Below, piece by piece: positions 23,674 to 35,048 of a DNA stretch of 64,000 nt; within the stretch, counting starts at the first letter, position 1; every line of letters starts with the position of its first letter. The position numbers and the translations under genes were made by a program. The DNA is taken from assembly GCA_026936325.1 (NCBI GenBank), contig JAPTHN010000004.1, forward strand, positions 41,619,289-41,683,288. The letters are read 5' to 3'. This DNA comes from Platynereis dumerilii (taxonomy: Eukaryota > Annelida > Polychaeta > Phyllodocida > Nereididae). A model generated the notes under the pieces. The model was given only the letters and a program-made list of their open reading frames with translations, was not told where the DNA came from and made no database searches.

Positions 23674-24559
23674 GAGTAGGTCGGGGCAAGGAGCCCGGGT
23701 TAGGTGAGAGTACCCCCCAGGCTTATATCTAAACTTACATTTTTGGTGCGTTTCCTTATTGATAGGATTGAAGCTACAGGCATTTTAGGTGACGTTACAA
23801 ATTTTCAGGGCAATCAGCACCAAACCATAGTAGAAATTAAAGAAAGAAAAAAATGTGCATGGTTTTTGTAACTTTGACCAATTCTTTGAAAGGGGGGGGT
23901 TGTCAGAAATAACTTTGGATATTTTTAAAAGTATAATGGATATCTGCATTGCTTCACTTTATGACTATCACACCGATATGATTTGGATCATTTTTTTGGC
24001 ATTTTAGTTCAAAATATAGAGGTCAAATTTAAATATGTGGGTTTGGGGCGAGAGGCCCCACATGATATGGGGCATGAGGCCCCCTTCACTGGGCGGTCGA
24101 AGCTGCTTCAAGAACCATTATTAATGCGTTCTTTACCATAAATCTTGATAGAATAGCTAATTAAAATAGAAAAAAATTGGGCCCAAAATTGAAACAGGGC
24201 AAAAAATAGAAGTATGAACAGAAAAATTCTGAAATTTAGAAAAAGTGAATGGAATGCCTTAAAAAGGACAGAAGAACCCTAAGAAATAACTTTTAGGCTG
24301 AATGCGCTCGCAAAAAAAATTGCCATAGGATTATAATAGGGGGGCTTCTTGCCCGATGGGTGGGGTAAGAAGGCAATTTTATTTTTTTTGCAAAAATGGC
24401 CGTAACTCCTTTATTAAAATTGGTAGACATTTGTTTCACTAGTTATTAGTAGAGTCAAGTGATCCCTTCCTGACAGCATAAGCATTCAAATAATCGCCCG
24501 TAAAAAGTAGGTCAAATCGCACCTCGAAGTTAAGGGGGGCCGCATGCCCCGACCTACTC
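23674..24559. mobile_element. TA-flanked TIR element, GAGTAGGTCGGGGCA family
   Basis: Inverted ends GAGTAGGTCGGGGCAAGGAG and (inward from the right) GAGTAGGTCGGGGCATGCGG are flanked by TA (23672-23673 and 24560-24561). Inside, variants of GGGGCRWGAGGCCCC recur (near 24046, 24070 and 24340). The element is 886 bp and non-coding; TA flanks suggest Tc1/mariner-type mobilisation. Confidence 0.7.
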
Positions 24560-24900
24560 TAAGCCTTAAGCTCAGTTGATGGAATCAGGCAAAATATGTG
24601 GTAAAAGTTACACTTTATCAAGAGCTATCAAGGCAAGAATTTGCAGCAGGAACATGACTAATAGTTCATCAAAATGTCGTAGTAAACTTATGATTGTAAA
24701 ATTTCACTTTGATCAAATTCCATGATTTCCACAGTTAAATAATTTTAAAATGTTAATTCATTGATAAATGCATAAAAAGTACATGAAATTTGAAAATACG
24801 TAATAAGTAGCTCATGGTGGGCATACAGGCCAACGTGGAACAGCAAATCAAAAGCCAAGGAATATAGAGACATAAGAACCCACCAGCTCCAGAGCCTCTA

Positions 24901-26599
24901 CCGTAAAACGGGGAAAGTCGGCAGGTTTTTAGTGAATCAGAGTTCACTGCTACGTTACCATGCAATAGATGTTAGAAACTATTGTTGAAAAATCAGGTCA
25001 CCTGTCCATACTACCTTTGCATGTACCAAACAAATTGATTTTTTATCTCTAGAAAATTACACAGGACCTCATGTAAGTGGCCAACTTTACCCAAGATAAG
25101 GGGAAAGTTGGCCACCCAGTGGGTAAAGTTGGCATGTCTGCTGTTCAGTGGGGAAAAGTTGGCAAGTCAATTGGCAGGTTCTACCAAATTATTTATTTTG
25201 CAATAGAAATGGACCATGTTAATTATATATTGGTAGTGCTTAAAATTGGACATACAGGAAACAACAGTGTACAAGTGAACGATAAATATTTCATTATTAG
25301 CATTTCCTTTTCTGAGATCTTGCCTGCTGTCTTGTTCACATTGCAGACTTTGATTCATCTTCAGCAGAGATTCTTTTGCGTGGTGTAACATTAACTCTTT
25401 TTGCTCTCCTTTTGGGTGGCTCACCATCATCCCCATATCTCATTTCTCATGACCTGTCAAGAACCACCTCAGACACAACTTCTGATTTTCTGGTTTTTCA
25501 TCTTTTGCTTGTCTGCGTAGGACTGGTGAGATATCCAGAGGGTGTATGCCACATTTCCTAAAACCGCTAATAATATCTCACTGAAACGGTTTCCCATTTT
25601 CGGCTGGTATTTATTTTGACCTATCCCATGTTCCACAGCAGCTTCAATTAAGTGCTTTATTAAGATTTTCTTCTGAATACTCGTGGAATGCATTTTTCTT
25701 TATATAATTTGCTTGGCATTCTGCTGAAAAAAGAAAAAGAAAAATAATTAACTAAGTAAACCAATCAACAGCCTGATTCTCTAAATGGGCACATAGAAAT
25801 ATTATATTTAGGCAAGGAGAATATTTCGGTACATGTTGTTATATGTAATCATCATGTAGGCTAAGTATTAAATTTTAATTTCCGATACAGCACCTCTCCA
25901 ATGAACAATGTTCTCCAAATGTAGGCCAATGTCTCTTATGAATGATTCCTCTCTTCTCTTCTGACTCCAAATGCTTGTGGTTCAGGTGACCACCTCCTGC
26001 TTTTTTAGTAATCATGTTGTTTGTACTTGGTGTATGAACATATTGTGTGAATCATTAATGTATTACACATGCTGCAAATACAATTAATCTTCTTTGAACA
26101 ACCAATTCAATGTGAAACCCTATAAAACTGTTAGGAAATTAGGTGACAGGCTAGTGATACATGGGGCAAAGTTGGCATAGCCTGCCAACTTTCCCCGAAA
26201 ACTATACCAACTTTCCCGATCTGAGGAATTTGATAACTGTAAAAAATATGTAAGCCAAAGTCATCATCCAAATGGTGAAAATAGTAGTTGACTGCATTTG
26301 AAACTCAATGTTGAGTGGTTTTTTTAAATAAGGTATAGCTAAGTAGTATCTACACTGCAAAGTTTTGGCATATACAATTTTGTCGATTTTTTAGGTCTTC
26401 AGATATGAAGGGCTTATTTATTGCAAATTTGTTTCAATACTATAATTACTGCCCTGGATGACTGTCAACATATCTATGGACGATAAAAACTTGAAATATT
26501 GTCATTGTATGCCACCAACGATAAAGTAGACAGACTTTTCTAAAAAAACAATCACGTTGCCAACTTTCCCCCGGGAGCCAACTTTCCCCCGTTTTACGG
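24901..26599. mobile_element. TA-flanked TIR element, CCGTAAAACGGGG family, long form
   Basis: Ends CCGTAAAACGGGGAAAGTCG and (inward from the right) CCGTAAAACGGGGGAAAGTT are flanked by TA (24899-24900 and 26600-26601). The word GGGGAAAGTTGGC or its complement recurs at both ends and in clusters near 25075-25165 and 26160-26215. Open frames inside (about 100 codons) have no transposase signature. It is 1.7 kb and a relative of the 214-bp copy at 19353-19566. Confidence 0.75.
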
Positions 26600-26601
26600 T
26601 A

Positions 26602-28666
26602 ATTATTATCCCAAATAGGGACAAAAGGCCATAAATATAATGATATATCACGGTTCGTAGGTATAGAAATAGTTTCTTACCTAAAAAGAATCAGACTGGT
26701 TGTAAAATGGTCTTCTGCAATCTCGAAGACGCATAAAAATGACGTCAAGTTCACTAACACAGCAGTGCTCTTGATTTATGACAATAATTACACAATACTT
26801 CTTTCAAATCTGATAAATAGTTAATAACACCATGCAAGAATATATCTGTATTGGAAGCAAGAGTCAATTTAGCAGTTGCCTCATTAGTATCCATCCAATA
26901 ACTACATGTATGTATCCTTCAAATGTTTTTCACAGGCTGAAAGCTTGATGTCATGCTGAGAGTGGGTGGCTATTGGTCAGTTGGGGTGTGAGAAGAAGAA
27001 CCATATGTCCATCATCCCAAGTCATACCATGACAAAATGGCCCATAACCTTTGCTAATTCATGAATACTTAATTAACTTAATCACAGTTTGAAATTGTTG
27101 CTTCTGTTTCACACAGTTACAAATGGAGAAATTGTGTATTGTTGAAAGGTGCTATCACAGTTCCGAAAATTCCATTGAATTATGTATTTTCACAGTTCTG
27201 AAATGAAACTGTTTGAAAGTTTGCTTGTTTTACACAGTTTTTCTTAGTTGCCAGTAATCCTCTAAGTGTCCATAATCTGACTAAATCTGCCTGCAAAATG
27301 ATTATGACCTAAATAAGCAGCCAATCACAGAAGAGGTTGGAAATAGCAGAAAGCCCTGTCCATTTTAGCAGGGCTTGCGAGGGGAGGATGCATATGTCAT
27401 GCACGGCTTTTTCGGTGATGTCAAGCCATATGTACATTCTTAATGGTAGGGAGAGTCAGCTACATGACATCAAGCAGTTGCGTGCCAAATCAACATTTTG
27501 AAGGCTCCAGTGTCATTATCATTTGGTAAGTGGCATGCATGGATATTCAAAGCAATGTCATTCCAGGGTGGCTTGATTTCGAACATTATTGGGAGAAGAT
27601 GGAAAGTAAATACAATGCCGAAGAGGAAGGTTTTATAATATGTAACAGAGAACATCTGATCCCAATATATGTCCTCAATATCCATCAACTGAATGCATGT
27701 CACTCAGCTGGTGAAGGAGTTTAGTGAATAGCTGTAAAACACAAACAAAACTTTCACCAAATCTCACAGCTGGTCGAATCCCAGCTTGATGGTCAATGCA
27801 GTTTATAGCCATGTTCAATCACCAGGAACCTAAAACTATAACTGAAACTTGACCAACTCTTTGGATACTCAATACCACCAATGTTGGCAATATCAACAAA
27901 AAATAAATAAACAGAATACAATGTACAGTGACGAAATTAGCAAAATGTCGTTTGGAATGATTCATGCATCTTTTTAATAAGATAATACTGATTTTCTATA
28001 ATACATCTCTGAGTCTATTGAAAGCAAACAGACGTCTTTTCTGGATCTGGCACTTGGTTCTACAGTTGGAGTAATTTTCCAGGATGTCCCAAACAGAGAT
28101 CCTTTTACTCTCAAGGAAAAGTATATTGGCCATTCTTGTGATGGTAAACTATGTCAACCAACCGTATCGACAAACTGTATCAACCAACCATACAAATGTA
28201 TCAAATTTCCATGCCTCATAAAAAAGATTATCATTTCCCAATTTGTCATGTGACATATATGCAAAACTATGAGTTCTTCATTGCAGCTTCAAAAAAGGAT
28301 CGTCATTGATTCCGGATTCAAGATTTTCTTTCCACAACCTTGTGTTGAAACTGGTCGTTTGCAGTTTCGTATTTTGTGTGGCCTCAAATAAAGTACGACT
28401 ACGTCATGGCCTGTCTTTTTCACCTTTCTTTCCATGGACGTAAGCACAATTTTAATCATCTGTCATTGTGAGCCAGATTGTGTCCTTTTTATCACACATT
28501 CCCCTTATTACAGCTTGTATTGTGTCCAAGTTTTTCCGTGTGGGATATTCCCTCCATAACAGTTTTACAGGGACGTATCAACACCTTGAATAGTGGGCAT
28601 TCTCAGTTGCTGTACATTGTACAATTACTATAAACTTGAGTAACTAATAAGCAGAGCTCACTCCTG
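26602..28666. other. Intergenic, no gene assigned
   Basis: Open frames of 60-80 codons near 27470-27724 on both strands have no splice context or domain that I can support. No inverted-repeat element was found. Confidence 0.35.
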
Positions 28667-28851
28667 CTATGAAATCAAACCATTTTGCATAATTAAAACA
28701 ACAATTGTGATAATCACTGAAGCAAATCCAAAATCCAGTCGAACTGCAACTGAAGCATCCTTTACTGCAGCTGCACTTTGCTTTTCGTGTTGAGAGTCTT
28801 GACCTGGAGGCTCTTTGGCTGTAGATCCCAGTAGAGCATTTTGGTGTCTTT
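28667..28851 (-). CDS. Candidate 3' terminal exon with C-terminal hydrophobic helix
   Basis: On the minus strand a strong pyrimidine tract ends in TTGTGTTGCAG. It is followed by a 185-nt open stretch (phase 1 in) that reads RHQNALLGSTAKEPPGQDSQ, continues through a Lys/Ala-rich segment, and closes with FGFASVIITIVVLIM and a short NGLIS tail before TAG. The final 15-residue hydrophobic run could be a tail anchor or a GPI-attachment signal. I find no upstream exon and do not recognise the protein, so this is a candidate only. Confidence 0.35.
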
Positions 28852-28869
28852 CTGCAACACAAACACAAA

Positions 28870-29095
28870 AAACACATTTCAAAAGGTGGGCATATTGATG
28901 TGCATGATTTGTATATTATGACAGTGGTGAGCACTGCTACACAAACGTTTAACAATAACATTTTAAAACGTGGATTTTGATATGCATGATTTTTATATTG
29001 TGACGGCAGTGAGCACTGCAACACATGCTCAAACACTTCTCAAAGGTGGACATTGATGTGAATGATTAGTATATTATGACAGTGGTGAGCAGATC
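28870..29095. repeat. Tandem repeat, ~80-bp unit, about three copies
   Basis: TTGATGTGCATGATTTGTAT followed by ATTATGACAGTGGTGAGCAC recurs at about 28893, 28975 and 29050 with moderate divergence, just upstream of the candidate minus-strand exon. Confidence 0.65.
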
Positions 29096-29569
29096 GCCTC
29101 AGAGTCTGATGTTTTGAGAGATACTATTTCTTGAAAGGAGAGCTGCGCACTGATTTTTGTTCATTCTTCTAAAAAATACAGAACATAACATCGTGACAAG
29201 ACTGCTTACATCGCAGAAAATGGAATGAGTTTCAATATATGGCTGCATTGCAACACACTGAACATTGTAATTGAATAATTATCTAATTTGTCATAATTCT
29301 CTTATCATTGTGCAATGAGCATCCTTGTTGGCATAACTATTATCAATTGGGCTCCTCCCAACAATTTAATCTTGTGCCCTAATTGTTAGTGACATATATT
29401 TATTGCCTTTCTTTCATTTTTTAATCGCTTATCAGCTAATGAACAATCTAATTTGAGGTCAGGTGTTAATCGTGTAAATGCATAAAGAACAAAACATTAC
29501 CACAGATAAACAAATAGCTTTTCCTGTTGTTGGCCATGTTCAAAAGGCATTTCATCTTGCTAATTTTTA
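29096..29569. other. Intergenic, no gene seen
   Basis: AT-rich sequence between the tandem repeat and the start of recognisable LINE sequence. Nothing supportable. Confidence 0.35.
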
Positions 29570-30171
29570 TCTACTCAGGGAAATGGAAATTAGAATCAGG
29601 AGAGATGCACATACAAGAATTACATCGCACAATTGAATCAGCAATCACTTTCCAAATTGAAACTAGATCTCCAAAGAAAAGACATCCAATCAACATTCGA
29701 AGATATATCACATGAATGAAATGATATAAATTCTTCCTATAATGAGTTTATAAATACCCTTCTTGTCCTGATAAATGATCATTTCCAGCCCAAAAAAGTT
29801 AGATATGATAAATACAAACACAAAAAATCCAAGTGGATAACTAAGGGAATACTCAAGTCCATAAGGTTTAGAGACAGTTTGTATAGTAAAGTCATAAAGA
29901 GCCAAGATAATGAAGAATATCTGAGACATTCAACAAACCTCAAAACATACAATAGCTTCCTAAAAGATACAATACGAAGTGCAAAGACTCCATACTATAA
30001 AGAGCGATTTGATCTCTTTAAATCTGACATGAGAAACACCTGGCTTACCATAAATGAAATTCTGAATAAAAACAAAGATAAGAAGAAAATTACCAGATTA
30101 TTTTATACATAATGGCAAACATCTGCAAAATGATAAAGCAATTGCGAATGAATTCAACCAATATTTCATTA

Positions 30172-30584
30172 GGGAGCGTTCAGTATTTATGACTGGGGGG
30201 GGGTGGGAGTTTTGGCCCAGGGGGTACTAACTTTTCACACGTGTTTCAAGGGGGGTTACTAATTTTTGACAAGATGTCCAAGGGGGGGTAAGAAAATTTA
30301 ACAAAACATATATGTAATAAAACACGCATACACTCAGTTTATTCACGCTATTTTACGCGCAAAAGTCCGCGAATCTGTACGCGCGACTGTACAAGGGGCA
30401 CATGTATAACAATATAGGTATGTATTGCTTTGTATGTCGAGGGGGGGGGTACTAAAAATCGGCATGCATCTTAGGGGTGGGGTACTAAAAATCTGCATGA
30501 ATCTCTATGGGGGGGTATCAATTTTTGACGGGAAGTTCTGACAAAACTCCCACCCCCTCCTAATCATAAATTCTGAACAGTCCC
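30172..30584. mobile_element. PIF/Harbinger-like MITE inside the LINE
   Basis: Ends GGGAGCGTTCAGTATTTATG and (inward from the right) GGGACTGTTCAGAATTTATG are flanked by TTA (30169-30171 and 30585-30587). It is a close relative of 20458-20877 along its whole length. It splits the LINE frame just after NEFNQYFI. Confidence 0.8.
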
Positions 30585-31097
30585 TTAATGCTGGATATAA
30601 CCCTGCATCAAAAATAGATATTCCAAAAAGTGGATGTTTTAAAAGTAATCTCCAAAATCCAACCCAAAATTCCCTCGAGTTTGAGATGGTTAATTCTGAT
30701 GCGATTATAAAAGTAATAGATGACCTTAAACCAAAATCAAGTCAAGGTGTTGATAATGTAAGTAACAAATTGCTAAAGTACATAAAACATGAAATTGCAC
30801 TGCCTCTTACAAACTTTATGAACGCTATTTTCAAAGAAGGAATTTTTCCTGAGCAGTTAAAGATAGCAAAATTGTCACCGATTCATAAAAAATGTGACAA
30901 TCATTATTTTGAAAATTATAGACCCATATCCATACTTCCAGGAATCTCTAAAGTTTTCGAACGAATTATACATAACCAGATTTATCATTACTTTACTTCA
31001 TCAAATTTATTCTTTAGTAGCCAATTGATATGGATTCCGAAAACAACACTCCACCATGTATGCAACCCTAGAACTATTAGATAAAACAATATTAGTA

Positions 31098-31550
31098 ACT
31101 AGCTTTACCCATGATTTGGGGCAGGACTATAATGGGGAATAATTAACCCCCCCCCCTCCTCTACCGGCATGGGCATCTGGCCCCGTATTGCATGCTGACC
31201 ATTTGAAATAGCATTTGAGTAATAATTGTAAGATAAGTAAAGAGTGGTGGTAGAGGAAGTGAAGTTACAAATGCATCTTTTTGGCGGGAAGGCAGATGGT
31301 GGCGCCAGTCGTAAACGTGAGCAATAGCGGAACTACGATGGAGATGCATGCGCCCCTGGTGGGGAAAAACAGTAGTGGCAGAAAATGTAAATAAGGGAGC
31401 TGTTTCACTGTTATTTGCTGTTATCAGAAGGAGAGGACAAAGCAATAAGGATAGGTGGACAGTTTAGGTGAGTGACATTGCTCGGGAAGGAGTTTTTAGC
31501 TGTTGCAGGAGTGAGCATGTCACCCATGATTTTTGCATCTTGTACCCGGC
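31098..31550. mobile_element. Insertion of unknown class inside the LINE
   Basis: The LINE reads TLELLDKTILV up to about 31097 and resumes at GMDKNKQPINIF at about 31553. The roughly 450 bp between is foreign. It starts TAACTAGCTTTACCCATGAT and ends GTCACCCATGATTTTTGCAT then TTGTACCCGGCAG, so a short direct word (ACCCATGATTT) sits near both ends. No clear inverted repeats were found. Confidence 0.5.
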
Positions 31551-32036
31551 AGGGATGGATAAAAATAAACAGCCAATAAACATATTCATGGATCTTTCTA
31601 AAGCATTTGATACTTTAGACCATGATATACTGATCAAAAAGGTCCACTACTATGGCATAAAAGACAAAGCCTTCAATCTATTAAAAAGTTATTTAAGTAA
31701 CAGAAAACAATTTGTAATGTATAAAGAGTGCTCCTCGAACAAACTAAAATAAAATGTGGAGTGCCACAGGGGTCAATTCTTGGCCCCTTGCTGTTTATTA
31801 TATACATGAATGATTTAGCATTGCTCAGAGATGCTTTCAACCTGATTCTCTTTGCTGATGAGTTATGACACACACCATCGACAAGTCTCAGCACAAATTC
31901 GTCAGATAATGTACTGACATTGAATAAGGAACTGCGCTCAATATCACTATGGCTCAAACTAAATAAACTCTCTTTAAACATTGATAAAACAAACGCTATT
32001 ATGTTCCACACCCCACAAAAGAAAGTAAAAAAAAAT

Positions 32037-32211
32037 CAGATGCATAACCCTTTCGTTTGGATGTCACCAACTAGAGGGATAAGTCTCCTTAAATCAAATT
32101 AAAATTGAAAGTATTGGGTATGATTATGACAAATCATCATTATGATGACACAAAAGTGCCATTTTCACAGTGCAACAGTCCACTCTTTTTCGGTATCAAA
32201 GTGACAGGCTG
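32037..32211 (-). mobile_element. Half copy of the CACTGTGAAAATGGCACTT MITE
   Basis: Complement of half of the element seen at 22494, 50938 and 56830 (ATGCATAACCCTTTCGTTTG, CATCATTATGATGACACAAA, GTGCCATTTTCACAGTGCAA). The right terminus GACAGGCTG is followed by TA; the other half is missing. The apparent LINE reading frame through it is only a read-in. Confidence 0.65.
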
Positions 32212-33403
32212 TAAGTGTGCATGCATCCATGATACAAACCAGACAGTTTGGCATAGTTTCACAATATTTCAATATTTATGTGTTTCAATCTGTAGGCTAC
32301 ATGAAACCCTCAAATCACTCCCTTTCATGTTATTGTCTATGTGAAAAAATAAAATTAATTTGGTTATATCTTTAGACTCTAGTAGAATTCTATCAATAAA
32401 TCAATTTGGTGCATATAATTAATTGAACTATTTACATATTTCCCACCTGATGAACAAATGCATGGGGTTTGCCCCTGTACAGGTTCATGCCATGTTATAC
32501 CCTTCGTATTTCTGGGAAAGTTGCACAGCTCATCTGGTTATTTGCAGGAAGTTATTGTGTGGTAGTTATGTAATAGCAGTTCATGACATGAAGTTGGCAT
32601 AATATGATAATAAATGTGTTTCATAAAACAATGTCAATTTCCCGTCCCATGTACCATTTCCTGAATTTATCCATAACCAGGAAGTGAGGGAGGCATGCAT
32701 ATTAAAGGGGTGTTTATTCGCAAATGTCCCCAAAGATATTTAGTGAATACTACATGTACATGTTCTCACCACCAGTAATTTGCAACATAACAGGATTACA
32801 GTAATCAGGTGATACTTTTGCTAATTAACTGAAAAAAAAAACTGGACCGGATATTGATCCATTCTGGGCCAGGACTTCGGAGTCTGAGGCATGGAGGCGG
32901 AGGTTTTTGAGTGGAGTTGTATTTGGAGTCGGGGGTAAACTTTGATTTTATGGTGGAGTCGGAGTAGAAAATTAATTTGGTGACTCCTGATTCCTAAAAA
33001 TAATTGAAATATTAACAACAATATGAAATGTATTCCAAATTTACAAAAACATGTCTTAAACAAGTATTCATGTACAAAATCCTATGGAAACTTTGTTGAA
33101 TTTCTTTTCTCCCTTGTGTGTTTTAAAACCATGTTGTCACGGCAACTCTCCCTTTCTTTAGTAGTAACCATTTCTCATTTTGCCATCTCTTTGTCTAATT
33201 TGATCCATCTTGAAAGGTCAGCTGCAGCTATGAGTCGGGTAGTATGTGCATGGACATATACAAAACTTGATATGATAGCCCACTTCTCTTTTCTTTTCAA
33301 CCGACCATTTAATCTTGAGGGGGGAGTTGTTTTTAATAAATAATTTCTTGCTCAGTTTTGGTGAAATAAATAAATTCTTTTTGGGCGGTCTAGAAATTTA
33401 TTA
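32212..33403. other. Intergenic, no gene seen
   Basis: No exon or paired repeat was recognised. A 106-codon open frame at 33023-33343 has no domain and no splice context. Confidence 0.35.
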
Positions 33404-34221
33404 CAGTCCTTGTCATATTTACATGGAATCTCAAGTTTTTTTTCTATGCTGTTGAACTGTGATGTCAGAGATGACTCTATTCTAGCATTGCAATATATGT
33501 AAATTAACTACAAGCTGTGATGTCATTTCAAACTGGGTCAGATTCCCCAGCTTCTAACCAATGCGAATCCACCAAACTGAGCATCACAGTTTCAACTCAG
33601 TGTCAGAGTTAAAATTGGGTCTGGGAAAACCCATGCAAGTTTGACATCACAGCCTCTCAGCCAATGGGCTGCCAGAACAAATATACATAACATAAGCCAT
33701 GTGTTTACAAACAAATTGATAAAGCCTTCTGTTTCTACCAACTTCCATCAAAGTTTAAAGTTGTAAGTTAGCAAGTCTGCAGATTTATCAAACAACTCTG
33801 TAGGGATTACAACAGTTGTCTACTGTGAATGCTCACCAAGCTGCCATTTGGTAGGATTAGACTGGTGATTGCTGTGATAAATCATTGGGATCAAAAATGT
33901 AATGCTTCCTTCAATATATCAATGTTTGAACTGTGATGACGTAGTTTACAGTCAGCCCATTGGCTATCAAGCTGTGATGATGTAGTTGTAGGGGCTATCC
34001 CTGATAAAACTCTTACTCTGACACTGTGTTGAAACTGTGACGCTCAGTTCAGGAGGATCAACATTGGCTAGAAGCTGGGGAATCTGACCCAGTTTGAAAT
34101 GACATCACAGCTTGTAGTTAATTTACATATATTGCAATGCTAGAATAGAGTCATCTCTGACATCACAGTTCAACGGCATAGAAAAAAAACTCGAGATTCC
34201 ACGTAAATATGACAAGGACTG
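33404..34221. mobile_element. Long-arm foldback element, TA-flanked
   Basis: Arms of about 240 bp are inverted. The left reads CAGTCCTTGTCATATTTACA ... GAACTGTGATGTCAGAGATG ... CAAACTGGGTCAGATTCCCC and the right is its complement with few changes. TA flanks both sides (33402-33403 and 34222-34223). The interior adds more GTGATGTCA/TGACATCAC words. The 818-bp element is non-coding, probably a Tc1/mariner-dependent foldback MITE. Confidence 0.8.
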
Positions 34222-34223
34222 TA

Positions 34224-35048
34224 AATAATTTCCGGAGGGGGTATTTCTCAATAAGGCATTGGTTGATTCGAGAATGAATATTCGGGGACTTCAAGTGCTT
34301 GAAATAAACAATTATGGCCGGCGTTGCCGTGAAATACATAATTTCCGACCGAGGAAAACTCCTATTGAGGTAAACTTTGATAAATCAATTTTGGTCTTTA
34401 ATGGAAAAGATGATTTTCTTGGCTAAACTTTCGAATCGGTCCCAACTGATGTACTTCAACTTCTTGGTTTTTAAAATTGATTAAGAAATTGTTCAAACAT
34501 TATACAAAAACAGCATGATATGAGTACAGTATAAAAATAAAATTTGCACGAGGAAATTTATATCAAACAAGGGCGCAAATTCTATAACAGAAGAGACTGA
34601 CATTGTGTATTTTCCAGAATGAAACGAGCAAAGAACAATGATTTTTCACTGGTGCCTGCAACCTGTATATAATAGGCTGTATTGCGAAAAGAATTTTGGG
34701 AAAACTTGTAAACGCGCATAAATTTGCACTGTTTTGCCCATCTCATTGAAACTTTGAACAAAAAGGGGAAATGAAGGAAGGTGGACAAGTAGATAGATGG
34801 GTTGATTGATTGATTGATTGACTGATAGATTGTCCATATAACAGCACCTCTTAAAGTGCTTATAACTTTTTTTATTGTCAGATAGATAGATACTATTGGA
34901 TAGATAAACAAATTCATAATTTCTTGTCCACTAGTTTCTGAAATGCTAAATCTATAGACCACGGTACAATGTCATCGGCAAACATACACATGGCCCAAGG
35001 GAGTTCCAGTTCGCCCCTGCCTGTGACACAACGCTGTTTGAGATGTTC
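34224..35048. other. 3' flank of the receptor locus
   Basis: Holds a GATT/GATA microsatellite at 34790-34830. On the minus strand it also holds an AATAAA (34871-34876) about 175 bp past the receptor's stop codon, a plausible polyadenylation signal. Confidence 0.45.

Larger units (their letters stand above)
29570..32036 (+). mobile_element. CR1/Jockey-like LINE with nested insertions
   Basis: The 5' part (29730-30160) encodes the endonuclease-RT linker (YLRHSTNLKTYNSFLKDTIR, then NTWLTINEILNKNKDKKK). RT follows: LKPKSSQGVDNVSNKLLKYI and FENYRPISILPGISKVFERI (30715-30970), INIFMDLSKAFDTLDHDILI (31577-31640), a [20 protein letters not shown] block (about 31755-31815), NLILFADE at the catalytic site, and SLWLKLNKLSLNIDKTNAIM. 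A stop follows the FAD motif and several frameshifts break it. It is interrupted at 30172-30584 and about 31098-31550, and its 3' end is cut by a MITE fragment at 32037. Confidence 0.8.

Noticed and set aside
27470-27724. Overlapping 64- and 77-codon frames on opposite strands
   Set aside because: No domain, splice border or compositional signal favours either strand.
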